Source: Citrifermentans bremense | GTDB lineage: Bacteria; Desulfobacterota; Desulfuromonadia; Geobacterales; Geobacteraceae | NCBI RefSeq assembly: GCF_014218275.1 | Contig: NZ_AP023213.1 | Coordinates: forward strand, 1,342,001-1,406,000 | Reading direction: 5' to 3' | DNA length: 64,000 bases | Shown here: in pieces, positions 53,871 to 61,980 of the stretch | Position numbering within the stretch: the first letter of the stretch is position 1 | Layout: each line of letters opens with the position of its first letter | Made by a program: the position numbers and the translations under genes | Notes under the pieces: generated by a model | Databases searched by the model: none | Seen by the model: only the letters and a program-made list of their open reading frames with translations | What the model was told of the DNA's origin: nothing

Positions 53871-53888
53871 TGTCCACTTCGCTCTCTC

Positions 53889-53960
53889 CGTAGTTGTAAA
53901 TGAGCAAGAAGCGAAACTTGACCTCAAGCTTTCGCAATTTAGCTGGTATAGGAGTTTAAT
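53889..53960 (+). repeat. Leader-like tail repeat, copy 3
   Basis: Begins CCGTAGTTGTAAATGAGC and matches the 3' tail of the lipoprotein copies, but there is no lipoprotein gene in front. It lies immediately upstream of a gene, at the same distance (about 71 bases) as copy 2. Confidence 0.6.
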
Positions 53961-54458
53961 GTGGATATAAGTGAGGTAAGATCGCCACAGCTTTTCACGA
54001 TGTACTGTGAAATTCTCCACTTGCTTAAGGAACGAGGTCTGATAAGAAGCACAAACAATCCCGTTGCCGATTACGCTGAACGTCTTGTCTCAACAGCCTT
54101 GAGTCTTTCGTTGGCACCTAAATCAACCACAGGATATGATGCCGTTGACACAGAAGGCAGAAAATATGAAATAAAGGGTCGCCGTGTTACTCACCTCAAC
54201 AAATCTAGGCAATTAAGTGCTATAAGAGGCCTATCTCATTGCCACTTCGATTTCCTTGCTGGAGTCCTGTTCAGGGAGGACTTTACAGTCCTAAAAGCCT
54301 GTTTAATACCACATAGTTCTGTGCATCAATTCGGCAAATTTCGAGAGCATGTAAATGCTACAATTGTTCACCTTAGGGATTCTGTTTGGGATGATCCAGA
54401 AGTTGTTGACATAACCGAGGCTGTCAAGGCTGCTCAAGCTGAATGTACCTCACAATAG
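53961..54458 (+). CDS. DUF6998-like protein with a possible PD-(D/E)xK nuclease core
   Basis: A 165-residue protein beginning with GTG after GGAGTTTAAT. It contains NPVADYAERLV and GYDAVDTEGRKYEIKGRR; D...ExK spacing in the latter fits the PD-(D/E)xK nuclease core seen in DUF6998-type proteins. HFDFLAGVLF is typical of the same group. No methyltransferase adjoins. A nuclease or restriction-related role is inferred. Confidence 0.6.
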   Translation: MDISEVRSPQLFTMYCEILHLLKERGLIRSTNNPVADYAERLVSTALSLSLAPKSTTGYDAVDTEGRKYEIKGRRVTHLNKSRQLSAIRGLSHCHFDFLAGVLFREDFTVLKACLIPHSSVHQFGKFREHVNATIVHLRDSVWDDPEVVDITEAVKAAQAECTSQ

Positions 54459-54490
54459 TTTCGGACCAGGGATGGGCAGAGTAGAGTGGA

Positions 54491-54574
54491 GGCCTGGGGG
54501 CAGGTCTTTAATCTAAACAATGCCGTTAGCCAAGCTGGCTCAAAAATTCAAGAAACAAGATCTGACCCCCAAGC
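54491..54574. repeat. REP-like palindrome R1
   Basis: GGCCTGGGGGCAGGTCTT at one end and AAGAAACAAGATCTGACCCCC at the other are imperfect complements with about 45 bases between. Family of related palindromes at 55226, 56441, 57283 and 61657. Confidence 0.7.
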
Positions 54575-54607
54575 TTCGTTGGTCAAAACACACTGAAAGG
54601 GGGAGAA

Positions 54608-55150
54608 ATGGCACAAATAAATATCAACTGGCATTGGATAACATATGAAATAGGATCTAAGTGGAAAAAAGATGTACTGCCCCAGTTGGGAAAATTGGAA
54701 ATATCAGAATCGGACCTGTCTAGTTCTGTGTATGTAATAAGGGTCGCTGGGTACTTTGCAATAAAATATCCTAAGGCCATATCTCCAGTTCTCTACATCG
54801 GTGAGGGCAATTTTAAAACCAGAATAGAGCAGCACCGGAACTGGCTCGGTAATATGTCAGAGATTATGAGTGAATTCCCCTTGGAAATAGCCTTTTGTCT
54901 TCCAAAATGCACAGGCAACAATCATTGTAGACATAAGGACACTGAAGCGGCGATGTTGCATGCATTTAAAGACAAATTTGGTCTTGCTCCTTTAAAAAAC
55001 AAACAAATGGAGTACGCGAGAATTGATCACGAATATCTCCCAAGGTTAGCATTTAATGATGCTATTAATATAGGTAGAGGGGTCAGATGTGACTGGGCTA
55101 TAGAGCCCATGCCTTCTAATATTCACTACAATGAATATCATAGAGTCTAG
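54608..55150 (+). CDS. GIY-YIG-like nuclease domain protein
   Basis: A 180-residue protein with VYVIRVAGY, then ISPVLYIGEGNFKTRIEQH, resembling the GIY-YIG core (VYV... and YIGxG...R...H). A CxxC...H-like segment (CLPKCTGNNHCRH) could bind metal. A GGGGGAGA ribosome site precedes the ATG. The nuclease call is suggestive only. Confidence 0.5.
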   Translation: MAQININWHWITYEIGSKWKKDVLPQLGKLEISESDLSSSVYVIRVAGYFAIKYPKAISPVLYIGEGNFKTRIEQHRNWLGNMSEIMSEFPLEIAFCLPKCTGNNHCRHKDTEAAMLHAFKDKFGLAPLKNKQMEYARIDHEYLPRLAFNDAINIGRGVRCDWAIEPMPSNIHYNEYHRV

Positions 55151-55225
55151 AGAAGTTAATTCATTTTGTTGGACAATCCGGACGGGAGGAATCAATCTCC
55201 ATTTTTTTTTAAGCCAATGTTGTAC

Positions 55226-55297
55226 GGGCAGGGGGAAGGTCTTTATTCTTGAATTGTTTTGTTTAGGCAGCACCCAAAATCAAGAAACAAGACCTGA
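55226..55297. repeat. REP-like palindrome R2, left part, interrupted by IS110 relic
   Basis: Contains GGCAGGGGGAAGGTCTTTATTCTT and AATCAAGAAACAAGACCTGA. The palindrome is broken after CCTGA, and its continuation CCCCCAGGCCCC is found on the far side of the IS110 element at 56385. Confidence 0.75.
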
Positions 55298-55396
55298 TAA
55301 TCATCTAAAAGGCACCTCCTTGCATAGCAAGAGAGCAAACATCTTCCTGATATGCTGTTACCGAGACGCCAATCTCGTAACATCAGGAGGTGCCCG

Positions 55397-55985
55397 ATGA
55401 AACTGTACTCTGGAATAGATCTCCATTCAACCAACAGCTATTTGGCAATCATCGACGGTAAGGGGAAGCGCATCTTCCATGAGAAGCTGCCTAATGACAT
55501 CACAACGATTGTCCAACGACTTGAGTTATTCGCTGGCACTCTACAAGGAGTGGGACAGCATCGAGGCTGTGATCGAGAGAAAGCTTAAACTGGAGGACAG
55601 GTACAAACTGTTACTCACTGTTCCTGGCATCGGCAAGATCATAGCTTTAACCATCATGCTCGAAACTGGTCCGGTGGATCGGTTTCAAAATGTCGGCAAC
55701 TATGCCTCATACTGTCGACTTGTCTCCTCACGGTGGACTAGCAACGAAAAGACAAAAGGAAAAGGCAACAAGAAGAACGGCAACAAGTACCTCTCTTGGG
55801 CCTTTTCTGAAGCTGCTGAATTTGCACGACGCTATGATGAAAGAGCCAGAGCCTATTACAACCGCAAGTTGAGAAAGACCAACTTCATGGTAGCCCATAC
55901 AGCGCTTGCACACAAACTGGCGAGGGCCGCGTACCACATCATGCGGGACCAAGTCGAATTTGTGCAGGAAAAGATATTCACATAG
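55397..55985 (+). pseudogene. Defective IS110-family transposase
   Basis: N-terminal DEDD part MKLYSGIDLHSTNSYLAIID (55397 to about 55540) and C-terminal transposase-20 part (LLLTVPGIGKIIALTIML, CRLVSS, NRKLRKTNFMVAHTALAHKL) are in different frames with the middle missing: about 165 residues of N-C match remain of a usual 330-400. The first catalytic aspartate is kept, but the frame is broken near 55535-55570. Confidence 0.85.
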
Positions 55986-56383
55986 GAACTGGCTGGAGCG
56001 GTGAGCCCGCCTAGGGGTTGGGAAAACCACGAGACCTGATTGGCAGCCGCTCCTCCCAGACATACTAGGTTATCGACGTCTTTACTGCCATGCCGTGAGC
56101 CAGCAAGGGGCTGGTTAACAACCATTAGACCTGAAACAATCGATTGGACACGGCCTGGAACCGAAGGTTTTCTGGTCCGCAAAAAGCGGAAGGGGCCAAG
56201 CTTCGCATACTTCCTAAGTGGCCTTGATCCTGATGGGTGACTGGGTGCAGCAAAGGCTGACATCCGAAGTGAACGAAATAACGGCAATGTACGGATGGCG
56301 ACGACCGACAACAGCAGGGCTTGAAGAAACACCTTCTTGCTTACGGGACGTTTTTGCCCTTGACCGGCAGCCTTTTAATGGGT
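55986..56383 (+). other. Noncoding 3' part of the IS110 relic (bridge-RNA candidate region)
   Basis: About 400 bases between the transposase stop and the element's right end. No ORF above 70 codons has family character. It contains short inverted repeats (for example CGGTGAGCCCGCC region and CCGCAAAAAGCGG). In IS1111-group relatives the guide (bridge) RNA is encoded here; presence is inferred from position. Confidence 0.4.
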
Positions 56384-56516
56384 GACCCCCAGGCCCCATG
56401 ACCCCCAGGCCCCAGGTGGGGAGACTAAGAGCCGTGAATAGGGTGGGCAAGTCTTGTTTTTGATTTTCCCATTTGCCGATGGCTGGAATTCAAGAATAAA
56501 CCTGACCCCCAGGCTT
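56384..56516. repeat. REP-like palindromes R2 right part and R3
   Basis: GACCCCCAGGCCCC occurs twice at 56384-56414. R3 (about 56441-56516) contains GGTGGGCAAGTCTTGTTTTT and ATTCAAGAATAAACCTGACCCCC. These match the right half of R1 and R5. Confidence 0.65.
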
Positions 56517-56551
56517 CTTGACCGATACGATGAGCTTACTGGGTGCAAGGC

Positions 56552-57262
56552 ATGGAACCGACCTTAGATTTCACAGAGTGGTTTGACCGCAAAGGACTGG
56601 ATAGCTATGAGATGATGTTTGCTGACCAAGGGATGAATATCGTTTTTAACGAGGAAATTGCCAATGGCTTTATGCGATACATTATCCGCATGAATCTACT
56701 AGAGGCATGCAACAACAACAGAATCATTGCCTGTCTTGTTTGTGGCGGCCCATTTATAGTCAGCGGAGGCTTGTGTAAGTGTTATCAAACTGTTCCTGAT
56801 CGTCATAATTTCCGTTGTTTCATCTCTGATGAACTTTGGATAGATGTGGATAATGTTTTTAAGAAAATTAAAAATGGGATAAAGCTCAGAAGGCTTAGGA
56901 AAACTCGAATTCTTCTAGAGAATGAGGCCTCTGGATCATATGACACAACAGACTTGGAGATAATATATAAGCTGCAAGTAGGATTGTGTTATTACTGCAT
57001 GTGTCCAATATATAGTTCGGGTGCTGAGAAGTTTACCATAGATCACCTTATGCCGCTATCGTCAGGTGGCTCTCACTGGCCAGCGAACATTGCTTTAGCA
57101 TGTAAAAGCTGCAATTCAAAGAAATCATGGACATCCGAAAGGTTTTATATCAAAAAAATCAGAAGCGTTAAAAGTGATGAATGGGTCCAGGAGCATAAGG
57201 AGTTTGTTTCATACATCAAGAGGCACAAGAGGAAAATTTTTGGGCCATTGTGTGACGAATGA
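56552..57262 (+). CDS. HNH endonuclease domain protein
   Basis: A 236-residue protein (ATG 56552; a GTG three codons upstream is possible). The C-terminal half has a full HNH motif: CYYCMCPIYSSGAEKFT, IDHLMPLSSGGSHWPANIAL and CKSCNSKKSW, with four zinc-type cysteines. The N-terminal half carries a second pair of cysteines (CLVCGGP, CKCY). It is bracketed by palindromes R3 and R4 and two IS110 relics. A defence or homing role is possible; none is proven. Confidence 0.78.
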   Translation: MEPTLDFTEWFDRKGLDSYEMMFADQGMNIVFNEEIANGFMRYIIRMNLLEACNNNRIIACLVCGGPFIVSGGLCKCYQTVPDRHNFRCFISDELWIDVDNVFKKIKNGIKLRRLRKTRILLENEASGSYDTTDLEIIYKLQVGLCYYCMCPIYSSGAEKFTIDHLMPLSSGGSHWPANIALACKSCNSKKSWTSERFYIKKIRSVKSDEWVQEHKEFVSYIKRHKRKIFGPLCDE

Positions 57263-57282
57263 GTTAGTAGGTACGGTTACGT

Positions 57283-57356
57283 GGCCTGGGGGGCAGGTCT
57301 TGAATCTTGACATTACCACCACCAGCGGGCTTCTAAATTCAAGAAATAAGACCTGA
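57283..57356. repeat. REP-like palindrome R4, interrupted by a second IS110 relic
   Basis: GGCCTGGGGGGCAGGTCTTG and ATTCAAGAAATAAGACCTGA form the usual palindrome, cut at the same point (after CCTGA) as R2. CCCCCCAGTCTT resumes at 57451 after the relic. Confidence 0.75.
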
Positions 57357-57450
57357 TAATCATCAAAAAGGCACCTCCTGGCATAGCAAGAGACAAAACC
57401 ATTGTTGGCAATGCTGGATTGCCACATAACGGACAGCCTTTTTAATGGGT
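57357..57450 (+). mobile_element. Minimal IS110-related relic (ends only)
   Basis: A 94-base segment starting TAATCATCAAAAAGGCACCTCC and ending CAGCCTTTTTAATGGGT, matching the two outer ends of the element at 55298-56383 with everything between deleted. It interrupts palindrome R4 at the same base as the larger relic interrupts R2. Confidence 0.72.
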
Positions 57451-57492
57451 GCCCCCCAGTCTTCCCACACCGAACAGCATAAGGAAAAAACA

Positions 57493-59262
57493 GTGAATAA
57501 TGATGCTCGCATTGTAACCATTCAGTTCATGCAGTTTAAAGCATTAAAACAATTCACTTTAAATCTCCATCAAATCAACATACTGGTCGGTCAAAACAAT
57601 TCTGGCAAGTCAACAATAATCGGTGCCCTACGTGCGCTGGCAAGCGGACTCCGAATCGCTCGAACCAAAACTCCGAGTCCTGTAGATTTCGAGTCCGGCC
57701 GGAGGTTAGCCTATAATGTCCCTGAAGATAGCTTGCCAATATCCTTGGAAAATGTTCATACAGATTATTCACTAGATGATTCACAAGTTACTTTCAAACT
57801 GAGCAACGGAAACAAACTTCACCTAGTCTTTCCAAAAGATGGTGGTTGTTTCCTCGTTCCTGATGCGCAAGGATACCCAATAACATCTGTTTCAATATTC
57901 AAGAGAAAGTTTCCCATAACTTTAACTGTGGTGCCTGTTCTTGGGCCCGTTGAACATAGAGAGCAACTGCGCGAGAAAAGTACGATTGTAAGCGGGCTTT
58001 CCACTCATCGCGCTTCAAGACATTTTAGAAACTATTGGCATTATTTTCCAGAGGACTTTGATGCATTCGCCGGTCTTGTTAGCGCGACATGGCCAGGAAT
58101 GACTATAAATCCGCCTGAAATCGGCGACAAAATGGTCGGCGAATTGAGTATGTTTTGCATTGAAGATAGAATGACCAGAGAACTCTATTGGGTGGGCTTT
58201 GGCTTCCAGATATGGTGTCAACTTTTGACACATCTGTCTCGTGCAAGGGGAACGTCGTTGGTTGTAGTTGATGAGCCTGAAGTTTATCTCCATCCTGATA
58301 TTCAACGCCAGCTATTGGCTGTGTTAAGAGATGCAGGGCCTGATGTCTTGTTGGCAACACACTCAACCGAGATTATGGCAGAGGCTGACCCTAGTGAGCT
58401 TGTGTTCATAGACAAAAACAAAAGATCAGGCGAGCGACTCCGAGACGTGACCGGAGTACAACGTGCCTTGGAAGCAGTCGGGTCGGTCCAGAACATCACG
58501 CTAACAGCTCTTGCTCGCAATAGACATGTTCTATTTCTTGAAGGGACAGATGACTTTCGCCTGCTACGCAGGTTTGCCCGAAAACTTGGCCTTTTGGAAT
58601 TGAGCGCTGGAGTGGGTATCACTCCGTTAGAATCAGGAGGTTTTGGATCTTGGTCTAGGATAACAACCCTCGCCGCTGGGATTGCTGATGCGCTTGGTGC
58701 CCCATTGATAATCGGAGCTGTTTATGACCGAGATTACTTTTGTGATGAAGAAATCGAAAAGGTAAAGTCTTGTCTATCACAACATCTCAGTCTTGCACAT
58801 GTGCACCAGTACAAGGAAATTGAGAACTATCTACTTGTTCCTTCGGCACTTGATCGTGCCATCAAACGAGCAGTGCTTGAGCGTGTCGCGCGTGATGGTG
58901 AAGAAATTCCTTCGCTACCAGATACCTATGAGTTGTTACAAAAGCTGACAGATCCGCTGAAGGATGAAATCCAATCACAGATTATTGCACGCCGAAACGT
59001 CTTCCTACGCGCTAACGGTAAAGATCAGGCAGATATTACTCTTGAAACCATCGCCCGGTTCACACCCAAGTGGAATGATTTATCCCTTAGGCTGGTTCTT
59101 CTCCCCGGGAAGGAGGTGCTAAGAATGCTGCGTGATCAAATACAGTCGCTGTTGGGCATATCTCTTACTGATTCGCGTATTATCGAAGCTATGCATAAAG
59201 ACGAGATAGCTCCAGATCTGGTGGAGCTATTAGAATCTCTCGAAGATTTTAGAAATGGATAG
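57493..59262 (+). CDS. OLD-family ATPase/TOPRIM nuclease
   Basis: A 589-residue OLD (overcoming lysogenization defect) family protein: Walker A GQNNSGKST (about residues 33-41), Walker B SLVVVDEPEVYLHP (about 253-266), the LLATHSTEIM histidine segment, then a TOPRIM nuclease with VLFLEGTDD (about 345) and VYDRDYF (about 411). Single-gene OLD proteins cut DNA and are common in phage-defence islands. The frame runs back to 57445 inside the IS relic; GTG 57493 after AAGGAAAAAA is chosen. No GajB-like UvrD partner follows. Confidence 0.88.
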   Translation: MNNDARIVTIQFMQFKALKQFTLNLHQINILVGQNNSGKSTIIGALRALASGLRIARTKTPSPVDFESGRRLAYNVPEDSLPISLENVHTDYSLDDSQVTFKLSNGNKLHLVFPKDGGCFLVPDAQGYPITSVSIFKRKFPITLTVVPVLGPVEHREQLREKSTIVSGLSTHRASRHFRNYWHYFPEDFDAFAGLVSATWPGMTINPPEIGDKMVGELSMFCIEDRMTRELYWVGFGFQIWCQLLTHLSRARGTSLVVVDEPEVYLHPDIQRQLLAVLRDAGPDVLLATHSTEIMAEADPSELVFIDKNKRSGERLRDVTGVQRALEAVGSVQNITLTALARNRHVLFLEGTDDFRLLRRFARKLGLLELSAGVGITPLESGGFGSWSRITTLAAGIADALGAPLIIGAVYDRDYFCDEEIEKVKSCLSQHLSLAHVHQYKEIENYLLVPSALDRAIKRAVLERVARDGEEIPSLPDTYELLQKLTDPLKDEIQSQIIARRNVFLRANGKDQADITLETIARFTPKWNDLSLRLVLLPGKEVLRMLRDQIQSLLGISLTDSRIIEAMHKDEIAPDLVELLESLEDFRNG

Positions 59263-59268
59263 AATGAT

Positions 59269-59448
59269 TTGACTAAACATGGCATTCAAAAAAATACATG
59301 CACTTTGGGCTTTTTTAACAAGCTTGTCAGAGCTACTCCAGACCAACTTGCGCATTATGCAATGATTCAAGTCTGCGGCAAGGTCACTCTTCGCAGCACG
59401 GGGAAGTCTTTGGGAAAAACCTATGGTAGTGGCGATCAGGTGTTGTAA
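59269..59448 (+). CDS. Small hypothetical ORF
   Basis: A 59-codon frame from a TTG (LTKHGIQKNTCTLGFF to GSGDQVL). It lacks a clear RBS and a recognised family. It could be the C-terminal remnant of a gene. Listed because it fills the gap between the OLD gene and hicA; otherwise 59263-59489 contains nothing identifiable. Confidence 0.25.
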   Translation: MTKHGIQKNTCTLGFFNKLVRATPDQLAHYAMIQVCGKVTLRSTGKSLGKTYGSGDQVL

Positions 59449-59489
59449 TTATAGATACTTACAGCGTTCAGGTTCAAGGATGTGAGGTA

Positions 59490-59508
59490 GCAACTATAAT
59501 TCAGTTGC
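59490..59508 (+). promoter_or_regulatory. Inverted-repeat operator candidate upstream of hicA
   Basis: GCAACT-N7-AGTTGC is a perfect 6-bp inverted repeat 54 bases before the hicA start. A second, ATTAT-N6-ATAAT (about 59520-59535), lies between it and the gene. Either could bind HicB. No -35/-10 pair with good spacing was found. Confidence 0.4.
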
Positions 59509-59561
59509 AAAAAAGTTGTATTATGGTGTAATAATGACACTCCGTCCCCGAAAGGTCCTTC

Positions 59562-59810
59562 ATGTCAAGATATGAAAAACTCCTAAAGCGGCTGAAAGCC
59601 AAGCCGAAAGATTTCACGTGGTCTGAGGCTACTTCTCTACTGCAACATTTCGAGTTTGAATTGTTGAAAGGGGACGGCTCACGCCGAAAATTTTATCACA
59701 AGGCAAAAAAGGTATTAATTACAGTGCACAAACCTCACCCTGGTAACATACTGAAGGAGTATGTTATAGATCTAATTATCACCGGCCTTGAGGATGGAGG
59801 ATTTCTATGA
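59562..59810 (+). CDS. hicA: HicA-family mRNA interferase toxin
   Basis: An 82-residue HicA: a double-stranded-RNA-binding-like fold with KPKDFTWSEATSLL, then GDGSRRKFYHKAKKVLI, then HKPHPGNILKEYVI. HicA cleaves mRNA in a ribosome-independent manner. This GSRRKF subtype carries H where the canonical GSHH lysine-histidine pair would be followed (the likely catalytic His is in FYH). It overlaps hicB by four bases (ATGA). Confidence 0.9.
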   Translation: MSRYEKLLKRLKAKPKDFTWSEATSLLQHFEFELLKGDGSRRKFYHKAKKVLITVHKPHPGNILKEYVIDLIITGLEDGGFL

Positions 59811-60280
59811 TGAACGATATTTTTGAATATCAAGGGTATTCAGGGTCAATTCAAATTAGTGTTAAGGATAATTGCCTGTTCGGGAAAATTCTTTTCATCA
59901 ATGATGTTATCACATATGAAGCAGATAACATCAAAGAATTGAAAAACGAATTTATATCAGCAGTCAATGACTATATAGAAACATGTAAAGAGATTGGAAA
60001 AGAGCCAGATCATCCGTTTAAGGGTTCTTTTAACGTGAGAGTCAAATCAGAGCTGCATCGTAAAGCTTCTATAAGGGCCTTTACGGAAAAAATTTCTTTG
60101 AATGAACTTGTTTCGAAGTCAATCGAAACATACCTTACCAACACAAACAATACGGTTATTGAACACCATAGCCATACCCACAATCATTACCATAGTGAAC
60201 AGAAATCTATGCCCTTTACTTTTTCTTCTGGAGGAGACGAATGGACGGCAAAAAACATCTCGGCCCGGATGTCTCACTAG
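59807..60280 (+). CDS. hicB: HicB antitoxin with a histidine-rich C-terminal extension
   Basis: A 157-residue HicB: N-terminal degenerate RNase-H-like domain (YQGYSGSIQISVKDNCLFGKI, EIGKEPDHPFKGSFNVRV) and a short DNA-binding helix segment (ASIRAFTEKISLNELVSKSI). After residue 115 it continues with a tail NNTVIEHHSHTHNHYH and more, about 40 residues longer than usual. The tail lies immediately before a SecB-like chaperone gene, so it is a candidate chaperone-addiction (ChAD) segment. It overlaps the next gene by 40 bases. Confidence 0.88.
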   Translation: MMNDIFEYQGYSGSIQISVKDNCLFGKILFINDVITYEADNIKELKNEFISAVNDYIETCKEIGKEPDHPFKGSFNVRVKSELHRKASIRAFTEKISLNELVSKSIETYLTNTNNTVIEHHSHTHNHYHSEQKSMPFTFSSGGDEWTAKNISARMSH

Positions 60281-60729
60281 TTAGTTACACGTTGCGGAGT
60301 TGCAACGCGGAGAGAGTTCTTGAACTCGAACCTGATTCGGGTGGTGATCTTCAGATCACCAATGAGTTGCATGCACCTTCTGATATAAAAACACTTAAGC
60401 CTGGAGATAAATATACTCTGCGGTTAGGTATGAAGGTTGTAGGTAAACTCAAAGATACGGAAGAAGTCGCTTTTTTCTGTGAATGTATGTTCGAAGGTCT
60501 ATTTTCGGTTACTCCTTCTAATGACACAGAAGTTGCCGTTGTTGAGGACATCAGATTCTGGGCTTTGCCATTTTCCCAGATCAGTCCTATTGTCTCTCAA
60601 TACATTACGGACACCCTTGCAAAGATGGGCCTCCGTGATATCGTTGTTCCACCAGCAGAAATAGCAAGATTTGTAGAAGTCGAAGATCCACCTAAAAAGA
60701 AAAGAGCAAGAGGCAAGGCTAAATCTTGA
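60241..60729 (+). CDS. SecB-like chaperone of a toxin-antitoxin-chaperone system
   Basis: A 162-residue SecB-fold protein. The run TLRLGMKVVGKLKDTEEVAF, FCECMFEGLFSV and LPFSQISPIVSQYITDTLAK aligns with the core of SecB ([20 protein letters not shown], then PYARECITSMVSRG). It ends with a lysine-rich tail KKKRARGKAKS. ATG 60241 has a clean GGAGGAG ribosome site inside hicB. SecB homologues of this type serve as antitoxin chaperones in HigBA, MqsRA and HicAB modules (Sala and colleagues' TAC systems). A general secretion SecB is the less likely alternative. Confidence 0.8.
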   Translation: MDGKKHLGPDVSLVSYTLRSCNAERVLELEPDSGGDLQITNELHAPSDIKTLKPGDKYTLRLGMKVVGKLKDTEEVAFFCECMFEGLFSVTPSNDTEVAVVEDIRFWALPFSQISPIVSQYITDTLAKMGLRDIVVPPAEIARFVEVEDPPKKKRARGKAKS

Positions 60730-60904
60730 TGCGTCCTGTGGGGGGGCTTGAGAGTATCTTTGGGCTTCCCAGGATTATTGTTGTAAGATAGGCGTTTAGC
60801 GCTTGAAAGCGATGGACGACCGCTTCCACCAACGTTTGCCAAGGCTTCGGTTGGCTCGCCAGAGCCAGCCGGAGCCTTTTTGCTTTGTCACCTGACGCTT
60901 TTTG

Positions 60905-61020
60905 AGGGGCAGAGGGGTCAGAGCTTGAATTTGTCGTGGATAAATGTATAACTCCTCATATAGAGGAGGCTGGCCATGGCACGACCACTCCGTATCGACT
61001 TTCCTGGAGCTTTCTACCAA
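60905..61020 (+). repeat. RAYT 5' unit a (REP plus first codons, without gene)
   Basis: Starts GGGGCAGAGGGGTCAGAGC and ends just after CTTTCCTGGAGCTTTCTACC, i.e. the REP, promoter/RBS region and first 15 or so codons of the RAYT below. It is joined directly to unit b with no gene body. Confidence 0.8.
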
Positions 61021-61684
61021 AGGGGCAGAGGGGTCAGAGGGGCAGAGGGGTCAGAGCTTGAATTTGCCGTGGATAAATGTATAACTCCTCATATAGAGGA
61101 GGCTGGCCATGGCAAGACCACTCCGTATCGACTTTCCTGGAGCTTTCTACCACGTTACCTCACGAGGTGATGAGAAGTGCGACATTTTCAAAAGTGCACG
61201 GGACCGCCTCAAATTTTTGGAATACTTGGCTTCCACTGTAGATCGGCATGGCGCAGTCATTCACGGTTATTGCCTCATGACGAACCACTATCATCTTCTT
61301 CTCGAAACTCCCCATGCTAATCTCTCACAGATCCTGCACCTTCTAAATGGGTCCTACACCACCTACTTCAATGTTAAACGCAAAAGGGCAGGGCATCTCT
61401 TCCAAGGCAGGTTTAAAGCCATCCTCGTTGAAGCTGATCAGTATGCTCTAGAGTTGTCGCGGTATATGCATCTCAACCCTGTCCGTGCTGGTATGACAAA
61501 GGAGCCGGCAACCTATCAGTGGTCGAGCTACCTCGCCTATATCGGCAAAATTCCGGGGGCAGAGGGGTCAGAGCTTGAATTTGCCGTGGATAAATGTATA
61601 ACTTCTCATATAGAGGAGGCTGGCCATGGCAAGACCACTCCGTATCGACTTTCCGGGGCCTGGGGGTCAGGTCTTTATTCTTGA
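61021..61684 (+). pseudogene. REP-associated tyrosine transposase (RAYT), truncated copy
   Basis: Unit b begins with two REP copies, then ATG 61109. Residues 1-148 match the intact RAYT at 62893 (ARPLRIDFPGAFYHVTSRG, GYCLMTNHYHLLLE with the HUH-type motif, and SRYMHLNPVRAG with the catalytic tyrosine). At 61555 the reading frame runs into another REP unit (c), so the last 165 residues are lost and unrelated codons follow to 61684. Catalytic residues remain, but the protein is probably nonfunctional. Confidence 0.85.
61555..61654 (+). repeat. RAYT 5' unit c, inserted into the truncated RAYT
   Basis: A 100-base unit, REP (GGGGGCAGAGGGGTCAG) to CGACTTTCC, inserted at codon 149 of the truncated RAYT. 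It is followed directly by palindrome R5. Confidence 0.8.
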
Positions 61685-61740
61685 ATTAGTTTGTTTAGGC
61701 TGCTCGGCAAAATCAAGAAACAAGACCTGACCCCCAGGCT
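61657..61740. repeat. REP-like palindrome R5, intact
   Basis: The most complete copy: GGCCTGGGGGTCAGGTCTTT at the left and AAGAAACAAGACCTGACCCC at the right, exact complements over the outer 17 bases, with TTCTTGAATT and AATCAAGAA as inner near-complements and a central loop of about 30 bases. Confidence 0.8.
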
Positions 61741-61980
61741 TAGGCACGGAACTGGTATTACAAGGACACGGGAATGACGGCCCTTGGTCTGCTGAGGATG
61801 ATGCAGAAATTATGATTTTGTCAGGGAGGCAATTCAAGGGTCAATGCCGCTTGAATTGTATGGCCTCAAGGCTTGCGGTTTCAAAGGAAGCGGATAGTAT
61901 AAAAGTTGCGTAACCAACCCTCACTTCTTCCCTACCTTACTCTACTTTTCATTCATGCACTTTAAGGAGGCGATGTCCCG
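61741..61980. other. Intergenic region before 61981
   Basis: About 240 bases without a recognisable gene, promoter or hairpin; the last 15 bases carry AAGGAGGCG as the RBS for the next gene. Confidence 0.6.

Larger units (their letters stand above)
55298..56383 (+). mobile_element. IS110-family insertion sequence relic
   Basis: About 1.09 kb element inserted inside palindrome R2 after GACCTGA. Left end TAATCATC..AAAGGCACCTCC, right end CAGCC-TTTTAATGGGT(G). The transposase is internally deleted and frameshifted. There are no terminal inverted repeats, as is normal for IS110-family elements. A second relic with the same ends is at 57357. About 400 noncoding bases follow the transposase, the place where IS1111-group elements encode a bridge RNA. 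Confidence 0.75.

Noticed and set aside
56214-56450. Minus-strand frame inside the IS110 relic
   Set aside because: It reads through the noncoding end and palindromes and has no family character.
54491-61740. CRISPR array because of the many similar repeats
   Set aside because: The repeats are palindromes of about 80 bases at irregular distances with genes between, and there are no cas genes. They are REP-like elements.
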